Positions 1 to 7,899 of a DNA stretch of 64,000 nucleotides are shown piece by piece. The notes below the pieces were generated by a model. It made no database searches and was not told the DNA's origin. It saw nothing but the letters and a program-made list of their open reading frames with translations. How positions within the stretch are numbered: position 1 is the first letter of the stretch; every line of letters begins with the position of its first letter. Both the position numbers and the translations under genes were made by a program. Origin of the DNA: UBA7803 sp041686955. Lineage in GTDB: Bacteria > Pseudomonadota > Gammaproteobacteria > Pseudomonadales > Azotimanducaceae. The stretch is from NCBI GenBank assembly GCA_041686955.1, contig JAWLCV010000015.1, forward strand, positions 1 through 64,000, read 5' to 3'.

Positions 1-884
1 CGAACGCTCGAGATCACGTCCAGCGCATCGTCCCTCCGGCTCTTGTAGACCTCGAGAATCAGAGCCCTGTCCCCGTTGAACCACACCTGCTGCTCGTCGT
101 GCTCATGGGCTTCGACGAGAGTCGCTATATCGCGGATTCGCAGCTCACCACCCGCCCGGGCAGCGATCACCACCAATTCTCCGAGCTCGTTCAGCCGGCG
201 GCTCTGGCTCGTGAACCTGAGCTGAACATCAACGTCGGGGGTCTCGAGCGTGCCTACCGGCATGTCCACGTTTTGCCGCCGAACTGCCTGGGCGATGTCT
301 TCCACGCCCAGGCCATACTGACGCAGAAGGTCCAGCGACACCTCGATCTGCCACTGCCGTTGGGACAAACCCTGGGTCACCACGTCCGCCACACCAGGTA
401 ACGCCAGCAGCCGATCCTTCAGGTCATCGCCCAACGTCTCGAGGTGTGTGAATGGCATGTCGCCCGACACCGCCACGGCCACGACCAGGTCGGAGCGATG
501 CAGTTCGCGGATGACGGGATCCTCGGCCTGAGCGGGCAGATCCGAAATGGCTTCGATTTCGGTCCGGATGTCATCGAGGAACCGTCCCATGTCACCATCC
601 GGTGACATGGTGGCCGTCGCGCTCGCCAGGCTGTCGCGAGCGGTACAGCTGAATTCGGACATGAAATCCACGCCGATGAGAACGTTGCCCAGGCGTTGGC
701 AGATGGCCTCCTCCACATCGGCGGCCGCGGCACCTCGATATTCGATGGTGATGCTGACCTCGGGAACCCGGTACTCGGGGAACGTCTCCCGCGTCAGCGT
801 GGGAGCCGACAAGGCACCAATCGCCAGCAATAGAACGAGCAGGAGATTGCTGGCCGTGGGATGACCAGCGAACCAGCTGATCAC
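1..884 (-). CDS. RND multidrug efflux permease, N-terminal part (AcrB/AcrD/AcrF type)
   Basis: Inner-membrane proton-driven pump subunit. Only the first 294 codons lie in the window; the rest continues beyond base 1. I translated it by hand from a GTG at 884. The N-terminus MISWFAGHPTASNLL with a hydrophobic first helix, then ETFPEYRVPEVSITIEY and an AADVEEAICQRL stretch, is the usual start of the family's porter domain. The GTG overlaps the stop codon of the upstream adaptor gene by 4 bases (GTGA), so the two are translationally coupled in a tetR-adaptor-permease operon. Substrate cannot be predicted; the partner adaptor and TetR context suggest organic toxicants rather than metals. Family assignment is firm and substrate unknown. 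Confidence 0.9.
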   Translation of the reverse strand, partial: MISWFAGHPTASNLLLVLLLAIGALSAPTLTRETFPEYRVPEVSITIEYRGAAAADVEEAICQRLGNVLIGVDFMSEFSCTARDSLASATATMSPDGDMGRFLDDIRTEIEAISDLPAQAEDPVIRELHRSDLVVAVAVSGDMPFTHLETLGDDLKDRLLALPGVADVVTQGLSQRQWQIEVSLDLLRQYGLGVEDIAQAVRRQNVDMPVGTLETPDVDVQLRFTSQSRRLNELGELVVIAARAGGELRIRDIATLVEAHEHDEQQVWFNGDRALILEVYKSRRDDALDVISSV

Positions 885-2278
885 GGCTGGCGTCCTGCCG
901 CGCGTTCGGCCAACTCGAGCTGAGCGTTCTGATCGTGATGGACGTGGAGCCGCATCTCCTCGACCGCCGGCACCAGGTCATCGAGTATGACGCGGTCGCC
1001 GGCCCTCAAACCGCCGGTCACGACCGCCAGATCCCGCTGAACCAGACCCAGCTCCACCGGCTGCCTTCGCAGCCGATCGCCCTCGGCTGCCAGAAACACG
1101 TTGCCCTGATGCACCGCTGACATCGGAACAACCAGTTGCGGATCGCCGGAGGGCCTACTCATGTGCGCCTCTACGAACATACCCGCAACCAGCGGGGGCC
1201 GAACGGGCGGTCGAGCGCCGCGGTATGGCTCGTCCACCGCCAGCACGACCTGCACCGTCCGGGTGCGCGGGTCGATACCACTGGCAACGCGGTCGATGCG
1301 CGCCTTCCAGCTGACATCCGGATCCGCCGTGAGCATCAAACGGGCGTCAACGGCACCGAAATCGAGCCGCGCCCCCAGATCTAGGTCACCGCCGTTCGGC
1401 AGGTCCCCGGTGGCCACCAGCAGTTGCCGAAGCTCCCGAATCTGCACCTGGACCGCCACCTCGGCAGCTTCGATACCATCGGCCTCCACCAGGGTTTGGC
1501 CTACACCTACCTGCTGATGCAGTTCCACTTCAGCCTGGTGAACTCGCACGGTATAGGGGGCGGCGATGACCGTGTCCTCGAGATCCTGCCGGGCGCGCTC
1601 CAAGGCGGCCATGTTTCTCGACAACAGCGCGGCAAGGTTCTCATGACGCGTCGGCATCAAACGCAGTTGGTTCTCGAGTGACACCACCGCCTGGCGTTGC
1701 TGAAGCGTTGCACGGGTTTGCTCGTCCAGGCGTGTGGCCGACAGGGCATCGCGTCTGGCCAGAGTCCGGGCGCGCTCGAGCTCCCGTTCCGCCAGCGCCA
1801 GGCGGTCGCGCTCGAGCGTGAGCAGCGCCCCGATGTTCTCCTCTTCCTGCTCCAGACTGCGAATCTCCGTCCGGGAGAGAGCGGCGTCGGCCTCAGCCGC
1901 GGCCACCGCCAGCTTGTAGCGGGTCGGATCGATCTCCAGCAATCGGGTTCCTGCCGCGATGATCCTACCGCTTTCCAACCGGTCATCACGGTAGACGACG
2001 CGACCGCTGACGTTGGCCACCGCCCGCCAGCGCCGCGCAGGCTGCGCCGCGCCGAAGCCCCTCACCTGAATCGCGAAGGGCAGCCGCGACGCCTCGATTA
2101 CACGGACCGCACGGACGCTCTCGGCGCCGGCTTGACGATCCGGCCCCTGTCTCAACAAAAGCATCGCCGCCACGAATGCGGAACCTATCAGCAATACCAG
2201 AAGGACAGGCAACCACCGCAGTTTCCACGGCAACTGGTACGCGGCGGAGCGGAGGCGGGTGAACACGGGATTACTCAC
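881..2278 (-). CDS. RND efflux periplasmic adaptor (HlyD/AcrA-like membrane fusion protein)
   Basis: A 465-residue adaptor bridging the RND permease to an outer-membrane factor. Residues about 22-42 form one hydrophobic anchor (LPVLLVLLIGSAFVAAMLLL). The body shows the lipoyl/barrel-sandwich halves around a long Arg/Glu-rich coiled coil (about residues 125-215, e.g. RTEIRSLEQEEENIGALL), followed by beta-barrel and membrane-proximal parts (VVPMSAVHQGNVFLAAEGDRL). Its start overlaps the tetR stop by 4 bases (ATGA) and its stop overlaps the permease start, so all three genes form one leftward operon. No outer-membrane factor is encoded beside it in the visible part; TolC-family proteins elsewhere in the window could serve. 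Confidence 0.9.
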   Translation of the reverse strand: MSNPVFTRLRSAAYQLPWKLRWLPVLLVLLIGSAFVAAMLLLRQGPDRQAGAESVRAVRVIEASRLPFAIQVRGFGAAQPARRWRAVANVSGRVVYRDDRLESGRIIAAGTRLLEIDPTRYKLAVAAAEADAALSRTEIRSLEQEEENIGALLTLERDRLALAERELERARTLARRDALSATRLDEQTRATLQQRQAVVSLENQLRLMPTRHENLAALLSRNMAALERARQDLEDTVIAAPYTVRVHQAEVELHQQVGVGQTLVEADGIEAAEVAVQVQIRELRQLLVATGDLPNGGDLDLGARLDFGAVDARLMLTADPDVSWKARIDRVASGIDPRTRTVQVVLAVDEPYRGARPPVRPPLVAGMFVEAHMSRPSGDPQLVVPMSAVHQGNVFLAAEGDRLRRQPVELGLVQRDLAVVTGGLRAGDRVILDDLVPAVEEMRLHVHHDQNAQLELAERAAGRQP

Positions 2279-2883
2279 TTACTTTCTGCCGAATCAGCCG
2301 GGGCCAGCAGAGGCTGGAGGAAGTTCCACATCTGATCTGCCATCACGTCGAGCGAGAGCGAGAAGTCGGTGAGTGACCAGCGGAGGACCAAGCCCTGAAT
2401 CAGGGCTATCAACATGTCCGCGATCATTTCCGCGTCCACATCATCGCGAAACTCGCCCCGCTCGATGCCTTCTTCGATAACGCGGCGGACCTCGACCGTG
2501 TAGCGGCTCATGATTCCGAGAACGATCCGCTTCAGGTGCGGACTTTCAAGATGAAGCCTGTCCGACAGCAAGAGCCGGGGAATCCCCTTATGCCGGCCGA
2601 TGAATGCGAGGTGCCGTCGAATCAGCAGCCGGAGCCTGAGCGGTGGAGGCTCCCCACTGGTGAGCACATCGCGCAGCGCAACGAACAACGAGTCGCCAAT
2701 CCATTCCAGCGCGCTGGCGAAGATTTCGTCCCGGCTTCGAAAATGGCGGAACACGGTCGCCTGCGCGATTCCCACCCGGTCGGCAATAGCCTGCGTCGTC
2801 GCGTCACGAGAACCCTTCTCCGCGGCGATATCGAGCGCCGCATGGATGATCTCCTCTCGGCGTTGAACGTGAGATTTTCGCAC
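2275..2883 (-). CDS. TetR/AcrR-family transcriptional regulator of the RND pump
   Basis: A 202-residue regulator. The N-terminal helix-turn-helix is clear (residues about 10-55: EEIIHAALDIAAEKGSRDAT, then GIAQATVFRHFRSRDEIF). The C-terminal part is a variable ligand-binding helical domain. It is the first gene of the operon with the adaptor and permease, so it probably represses its own operon until an effector binds. A 20-bp near-perfect palindrome lies 10 bases upstream of its start codon, where an autoregulatory operator would be expected. The effector is unknown. Confidence 0.92.
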   Translation of the reverse strand: MRKSHVQRREEIIHAALDIAAEKGSRDATTQAIADRVGIAQATVFRHFRSRDEIFASALEWIGDSLFVALRDVLTSGEPPPLRLRLLIRRHLAFIGRHKGIPRLLLSDRLHLESPHLKRIVLGIMSRYTVEVRRVIEEGIERGEFRDDVDAEMIADMLIALIQGLVLRWSLTDFSLSLDVMADQMWNFLQPLLAPADSAESK

Positions 2884-2893
2884 GGGGTACTAC

Positions 2894-2913
2894 GTGAGTG
2901 ATTAATCGCTCAC
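2894..2913. promoter_or_regulatory. Palindromic operator candidate upstream of the tetR-adaptor-permease operon
   Basis: The 20 bases GTGAGTGATTAATCGCTCAC form an inverted repeat with 9 of 10 positions pairing; only the T/G at positions 6 and 15 mismatch. It sits just upstream of the regulator start codon at 2883, with a TATATG-like -10 element immediately beyond it on the leftward strand. Position and symmetry fit a TetR autorepression site; binding is inferred. Confidence 0.6.
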
Positions 2914-3018
2914 ATATAGTGCGCGCCTGGAACACAGGCGTCAAGGCGGGCCGGTCGGGAATGGGCGCGTCAGCCGAAACGCGACGATGAGGACGGGACG
3001 GAGGTCAACCGACAGGAG

Positions 3019-4032
3019 TCACTGCAATGATGGCAGCGCCCCAACCGACTCCAACAGCTCGGGCAGGGCGGCGTTGAACTCGTCCGGCGCTTCGAAGGGC
3101 ACGTTGTGCGCCGTGTCGAACCACTTCAACTTCTTGACCGGCGCGGAAAGCCGCTCGAAGTATTCTGCCGCCAGGCGCGAATCCACCTGCCGGTCGTGAC
3201 GTCCGAGCAGGAACACGACGGGTACCTCGACGGACGTCACGCGCCTGCGGAGATCGAGCTCGAGTAGCTCGTCGTTCATCGCCCTGAGCGAGCGGTCGTT
3301 GCCCTGGATCATGCGCGGCAGTTCCCAGGGCATCACGTAACCGTTCAGGGTCCCGCGCATCAGCAGCAACAACAGGTTCGGCCGGTCGCGCCAGTATCCG
3401 CCGTAGCGCTCGACGAATCGCTGCACGGCGATCTCGCTTCGTGCCGTGTACGGTGGCGGTCCGATCCCTTCGATCCTGGCCAGGGCGCGGGATTCGCCGC
3501 GCCGCAGCGCCTCGCGCTTAACGAACTCGTACTGCGAACGCTGCCGGTCGACCTCGGAGGTCATCTGCCCCACCCCCACGAACGCGGCCACCTGCTCCGG
3601 ACGCGCCTGGGCGTACAGCAGACCCAGCGCGCTGCCCCACGAGTGGCCGACCAGGATCACCCGATCCTTGCCGAACTCGAGCCGGAGATGCTCGACCACC
3701 GCATGGAGATCCGCCAGATGACGAGCGATGGTCAGCCGGTCCGGGTTGGCCTCGGCATCGTAGGACCGCGCCGTGCCGCGCTGGTCCAGGTAGACGACCA
3801 GGAACCGTTCCTCGAGCGGCGAGTTGTACAGTCTGAACAGCGGGCGCTCGGCGCCTCCCGGGCCGCCATGCAGCCAGATCAGCAGCGGAGCGTCCTCGTG
3901 CTCGCCGCGAACCAGCATGTAGAGACCAGCGCCGTCCACCGGCAGAACGTGCTCGTACTCCACCGCCGGGCCGTCGGTCAGAGACGCACAGCCCGTCAGC
4001 GCGAGGGCGAAAACGAGTATCCAGCCGTTCAC
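3019..4032 (-). CDS. Alpha/beta-hydrolase lipoprotein, proline iminopeptidase-like (S33)
   Basis: A 337-residue hydrolase. I chose the GTG at 4032 because it gives a lipoprotein signal (MNGWILVFALALTGCASL, lipobox LTGC) and follows GGAAG at 5 bases. An upstream ATG at 4065 is open but would run through the shared operator region. Family landmarks are the oxyanion loop HGGPGG, the nucleophile elbow GHSWGS, an acid near GRHDRQVDSR and the catalytic His in DTAHNVP. It is probably anchored in the cell envelope and could cleave N-terminal proline or related amides/esters. It is divergent from a tetR gene, so its expression may be controlled by that regulator. The substrate is not deducible. Confidence 0.85.
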   Translation of the reverse strand: MNGWILVFALALTGCASLTDGPAVEYEHVLPVDGAGLYMLVRGEHEDAPLLIWLHGGPGGAERPLFRLYNSPLEERFLVVYLDQRGTARSYDAEANPDRLTIARHLADLHAVVEHLRLEFGKDRVILVGHSWGSALGLLYAQARPEQVAAFVGVGQMTSEVDRQRSQYEFVKREALRRGESRALARIEGIGPPPYTARSEIAVQRFVERYGGYWRDRPNLLLLLMRGTLNGYVMPWELPRMIQGNDRSLRAMNDELLELDLRRRVTSVEVPVVFLLGRHDRQVDSRLAAEYFERLSAPVKKLKWFDTAHNVPFEAPDEFNAALPELLESVGALPSLQ

Positions 4033-4075
4033 GGTTTCTTCCGTGGCTTGCCGTACCGGCTGCAACCTAATACGC

Positions 4076-4094
4076 TACTGACCCTTGGTCAATA
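4076..4094. promoter_or_regulatory. Inverted-repeat operator candidate between divergent hydrolase and tetR genes
   Basis: TGACC-CTT-GGTCA is a perfect 5+5 inverted repeat (4079-4091), extended by TA/TA outer bases to 4076-4094. It lies between the divergent starts at 4032 and 4106, the classical position for a TetR-family operator acting on both genes. It is a sequence observation only; the assignment to the neighbouring regulator is inferred. Confidence 0.55.
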
Positions 4095-4105
4095 CCCGGA
4101 TCGCC

Positions 4106-4717
4106 ATGCCCCACTCCGCGCGACGCCGCCGTCTCACGCCCGAGCAGCGTCGCATCGAACTGCTCGAGGCGGGAGAGCGCGTGGTTCGCCGGATGGGGGT
4201 GGGGGCTCGAGTGGAAGACGTCGTGCTCGCCGCCAACGCATCCAAAGGCACGTTCTACGTCTACTTCGAGACGTGGGAGGCATTTCTGCTTGCGCTGCGG
4301 GACCGTGCGTTCGAAGTACTCCAGGCGCGATTCGAGACTTTCTGTCGGGGATGCACGAACTGGCAGGAACTCATCGGCGGCCTCCCCGCACTGTTCATCG
4401 ATCTGACCCTGTCGCTGGAAGGCCTGCACGCCGCCGCATTCCACGGGCCGGTGGCGCAGGTTCCCGTGAAAAATCGCCGCTTCGACGTGCGATTCCGTCT
4501 GGGTGAACTGATCCAACACGGCATGGTAGCCGGGGCGTTGCACGCACCCGACATTCCCATGACGACCCAGTACGTGTTCGCGCTTCTCCACGAAGCCGCC
4601 GATCTGGTCGAGAGTGGACAGGACCAGGACAAGGCTGCATCGACGCTTCGCGCGCTCCTGCTGACTGCGCTGCGTGTCGAACCGGTCGGCCTCGAGGCAT
4701 CAGATCTCGAAGGTTGA
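4106..4717 (+). CDS. TetR-family transcriptional regulator
   Basis: A 203-residue regulator starting at the ATG at 4106; a TTG at 4085 in the same frame would lie inside the inverted repeat and is less likely. The helix-turn-helix spans about residues 18-65 (RRIELLEAGERVVRRMGVGA, then NASKGTFYVYFETWEAFL). The rest is a helical effector domain. It is transcribed divergently from the lipoprotein hydrolase, with an inverted repeat between them, so it probably controls that gene and itself. The effector is unknown. Confidence 0.88.
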   Translation: MPHSARRRRLTPEQRRIELLEAGERVVRRMGVGARVEDVVLAANASKGTFYVYFETWEAFLLALRDRAFEVLQARFETFCRGCTNWQELIGGLPALFIDLTLSLEGLHAAAFHGPVAQVPVKNRRFDVRFRLGELIQHGMVAGALHAPDIPMTTQYVFALLHEAADLVESGQDQDKAASTLRALLLTALRVEPVGLEASDLEG

Positions 4718-4854
4718 ATTCCTCGGGGATGCCAGCCGAGCCCGACCCGTTTCCATCGCGCCGACCTGCGCACTGCGGCAGCCGACCAACGAAATTGGAG
4801 CTCTTCCCCCGTCGGACGTTTTCTGCCACAGTGTGTAACGGTTGGACCAAGCCA

Positions 4855-5268
4855 ATGATTGCACGCTCTCGCAGAAGGAGATTTGCCTGGACCAGCCGGG
4901 CCCTGGCTGTGTTCGTGCTGGCGACGATCGCGAACGCGCTGCAACCGTGCGCCATGGCGATGCAGCCGACCTCCCATCCCGATTGCCTTCATTGCTCCGA
5001 ATCCGACGATCCCCCGCGTCCGCACGCGCTGCCCTGTGATTCGCACACCAGCGACGACTGCATGGTGGAGAGCCCGTTTCAGGCCGAGCTCCGCACCGCC
5101 AAGCTCGATGCTGTGGAAAATCCGGATCATGCTCACATCGCCGCCGCCATGCCGGTGGTGGATTCCGTCGCGACGAGATGTCCAGCACCACCTGCGGCGC
5201 GCAACCCCGCCCTACGCTCCACGAGCGGCCCCCCGCTCAACGTCTGGTTCTGCAGCTATCTGAATTAG
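4855..5268 (+). CDS. Small exported Cys/His-rich protein at head of cus-type operon
   Basis: A 137-residue protein. I start it at the ATG at 4855, giving a basic N-terminus (MIARSRRRRF) followed by a hydrophobic export segment (ALAVFVLATIANAL). The mature part carries clustered potential metal ligands: DCLHCSE, PCDSH and SDDCM, plus scattered Met and His. Small cysteine-rich exported proteins are often found in front of CusCBA-like operons, so a role in periplasmic metal handling is inferred. It ends 56 bases before the TolC-family gene and is probably co-transcribed. No named family is recognised. Confidence 0.65.
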   Translation: MIARSRRRRFAWTSRALAVFVLATIANALQPCAMAMQPTSHPDCLHCSESDDPPRPHALPCDSHTSDDCMVESPFQAELRTAKLDAVENPDHAHIAAAMPVVDSVATRCPAPPAARNPALRSTSGPPLNVWFCSYLN

Positions 5269-5324
5269 CGCTCCATCACGCCGGTTCGAACGGGTCCCCC
5301 ATCCGACCACGTGAGGAGTCGCGC

Positions 5325-6656
5325 ATGCGCTTCAGTCCCGCCCCGAAAATCCTTCACATACTATCGGTGCACCGAGTGTCCGCCCTGCTGATCGTTGGAG
5401 GAGCCGTCGCCCACGACGTCACCGGCGCCGAGACCGCCGCCGCACCGTTGAGCCTCGACGCCGCCGTGACGATGGCAGAGCAAAGGAACCCGGGGCTGGC
5501 GCGACTGCGCGCCGATGCGGCGGCCATGGACGCGGTGCCGCCCCAGCGAGGTGCGCTGCCAGACCCGGTGCTGTCCCTGAATGCCGCCAATCTCCCCACC
5601 GACACGTTCGATCTGGATCAGGAGCCCATGACTCAAATCCAGCTCAGCATCACTCAGTCGCTACCGTTCCCGGGCAAGCGAAGGTTGCGCCGAAGCGTCG
5701 CCGAGCACGCAGCCGCCGCAGCCCACCACCGGTACGCCGAAGGGCGATTGGCCCTGGTGGCCGACGTGCGGGCGGGTTGGTGGACGCTGTTTCAGCTCGA
5801 CCGCGCCGTCGAAATCGTCACCCGCAACCAGCGACTGATGCGGGATTTCGTAGAGATCGCCCACACCCGGTATCGGGTGGGTGATGGGCTGCAGCAGGAC
5901 GTGCTGCTCGCCCAGCTCGAGCAGTCCCGGCTGGCCGAACGCCAGCTGGGGCTCGAGGGCCGCCGCCGCGCCGCCGCGGCGCGCCTGAACGCGTTGCTCG
6001 ACCGGCCCGGCTACGAACGCCTGCGCCTGGCCGATGCGCCACCCAACGACCGGCTTCCGGATCTACCCCCTACCGCCACCCTCATCACCCGGGCCCATGC
6101 AGCCAGGCCGCTGCTCGAGACGCAACGCACGCTGCTCGACGCCGCCGACTCGCAGCTGGATCTCACCCGGAGGGAAGCGTACCCCGACCTCCGGGTGGGG
6201 GCTGGATACGGCTACCGCCGCGGCCGGGATCCGCTGCGAGACGAGCCACGCCCGGACTTCTTCAGCGTAATGCTCAGCATCGACCTCCCCCTGCACTACC
6301 GCAGCAAGCAGGGAAAAGCCATCGAGCAGCGGATGGACGAACGCAGTGGGCAGCGCCTGGCTCTCGACGATGCGCTGCGGACCGTGGAGGGGGAAATCAC
6401 CGCCCACTGCGCCGACTACGAGGCCGCGCGGCGGAAGGCGCTGCTGCTCCGGGACACCATTGTCCCTCAAGCGCAGCAAACCGTTTCTTCCATGCTCGCC
6501 GGTTATCAAGTGAACAAGGTGGATTTCCTCAACGTCATCAGCGCCCAGATCACGCTCTACAACGCGCAGATCGACTACTACTCCGCCCTGGCCGAAGCCA
6601 AACAAACGTTGGCACGGCTTGCGTCGGTGGTGGGGACGGAGGCCTTGTATGAGTAG
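5325..6656 (+). CDS. TolC-family outer-membrane factor of heavy-metal efflux (CusC/CzcC-like)
   Basis: A 443-residue outer-membrane channel. The start at 5325 has a strong ribosome-binding site (GTGAGGAGTC). It begins with an export signal ending near AHDVTGA. Two OMF repeats are visible: LSLDAAVTMAEQRNPGLARL opens the first and a GYGYRRGRDP segment lies in the second; the C-terminal helical part contains VNKVDFLNVISAQITLYNAQ. It is the first core gene of a three-gene RND operon and its stop overlaps the adaptor start by 8 bases. Together the three genes should form a tripartite envelope pump for metal cations. Confidence 0.88.
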   Translation: MRFSPAPKILHILSVHRVSALLIVGGAVAHDVTGAETAAAPLSLDAAVTMAEQRNPGLARLRADAAAMDAVPPQRGALPDPVLSLNAANLPTDTFDLDQEPMTQIQLSITQSLPFPGKRRLRRSVAEHAAAAAHHRYAEGRLALVADVRAGWWTLFQLDRAVEIVTRNQRLMRDFVEIAHTRYRVGDGLQQDVLLAQLEQSRLAERQLGLEGRRRAAAARLNALLDRPGYERLRLADAPPNDRLPDLPPTATLITRAHAARPLLETQRTLLDAADSQLDLTRREAYPDLRVGAGYGYRRGRDPLRDEPRPDFFSVMLSIDLPLHYRSKQGKAIEQRMDERSGQRLALDDALRTVEGEITAHCADYEAARRKALLLRDTIVPQAQQTVSSMLAGYQVNKVDFLNVISAQITLYNAQIDYYSALAEAKQTLARLASVVGTEALYE

Positions 6657-7899
6657 CTCCTCGAAAACTGTACTGGCCACCGCGGTGATCGCCGTGTTGG
6701 TGGCAGCGGGATTCGGGTACTGGGTCGGTCATGCTCGGGGTCCTGCCGCGCCCCCCGCCGGCGAGCAGGCGGAGCCACTGTTCTACCGCCACCCGATGAA
6801 CCCGGAAATCACCTCGGACGTGCCGGCGAAAGACGAGATGGGCATGGACTACGTTCCCGTGTATGCCGGCGATCGGCCGGACGAGGCGCCGGGGACGGTA
6901 CGTATTGATCCGGTGGTGACCCAGAACATCGGCGTTCGCACCGCCGTCGCCCAGCGTCGCGACATTGCTCGATCCATACGTACCGTCGGACGTATAGCTT
7001 ACGACGAGCAGAGAATCGTCCGCCTGCACCCGAAGACCGACGGTTGGATCGAGGAGCTTTGGGTGGACACCACCGGTCAACCCGTCGAGGCGGACGACAT
7101 TCTGCTGGCGATCTACTCGCCACAGCTGGTGACCGCTCAGCAGGAGTATCTGGTTGCGCTGCAGAACCTGGAAACCCTGGGCAGCGGCGCCCGGTCGCTG
7201 GCGGCCACCGCTCTGGAACGCCTGCGCTTTCTGGATGTGCCCGCGCATCAGATCGACGACCTGCGCGAGACCGGCGAGGTGAAGCGGCGCCTGCACATTC
7301 ACGCGCCCGACGGGGGTGTGGTGGTGAACGTTGGCGCCCGCCGGGGCGCCTACGTCACCCCGGGCACCGAGCTCTACCTCATCGCGGATCTGAGGCGGGT
7401 CTGGGTGCTGGTGGACATCTACCAGCAGGAGCTGCCGTGGGTTCGGGTGGGAGACCGGGCGGAGATGGAAGTCGTCGGCATTCCCGGCGAAACCTTCGCG
7501 GGCACGCTGGCCTACGTCTATCCCTACGCCGAGGCAGACACCCGCACCGTCAAGGCGCGGCTGGAGTTCGCCAACGACGATCTGCGACTGCGGCCCGACA
7601 TGTTCGTCAACGTAACCGTGCACGCCCAGGCGAAAAACGACGTGGTCGCCATCCCGCGCGAGGCCGTGATCCGCAGCGGTGTGCGCGAGCAGGTGTTCGT
7701 CGTACGGGAACCGGGGCGTTTCGAGCCCCGGGAAGTGCGGCTCGGCATCAGCAGCGGCGGTTGGACCGAGATCAAAAGCGGCCTGGTCCCAGGCGAGCAG
7801 GTGGTGACTTCGGCCCAGTTCCTCATCGACTCGGAATCGAAGCTGCGCGAGGCGACTGCCAAAATGCAGGAGGTGAGCGGTGATCCGCCGCCTCGTTGA
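6649..7899 (+). CDS. Heavy-metal RND efflux adaptor (CusB-like)
   Basis: A 416-residue periplasmic adaptor starting at the ATG at 6649, inside the end of the preceding gene. After one membrane anchor (VIAVLVAAGFGYWVG) comes a heavy-metal-binding motif, FYRHPMNPEITSDVPAKDEM then GMDYVPVY, the short His/Met/Asp signature typical of CusB-type adaptors. The barrel-sandwich and beta-barrel domains follow (GRIAYDEQRIVRLHPKTDGW; VVNVGARRGAYVTPGTELYL; VVAIPREAVIRSG). It overlaps the permease gene by 20 bases, so expression is tightly coupled. Confidence 0.9.
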   Translation: MSSSSKTVLATAVIAVLVAAGFGYWVGHARGPAAPPAGEQAEPLFYRHPMNPEITSDVPAKDEMGMDYVPVYAGDRPDEAPGTVRIDPVVTQNIGVRTAVAQRRDIARSIRTVGRIAYDEQRIVRLHPKTDGWIEELWVDTTGQPVEADDILLAIYSPQLVTAQQEYLVALQNLETLGSGARSLAATALERLRFLDVPAHQIDDLRETGEVKRRLHIHAPDGGVVVNVGARRGAYVTPGTELYLIADLRRVWVLVDIYQQELPWVRVGDRAEMEVVGIPGETFAGTLAYVYPYAEADTRTVKARLEFANDDLRLRPDMFVNVTVHAQAKNDVVAIPREAVIRSGVREQVFVVREPGRFEPREVRLGISSGGWTEIKSGLVPGEQVVTSAQFLIDSESKLREATAKMQEVSGDPPPR

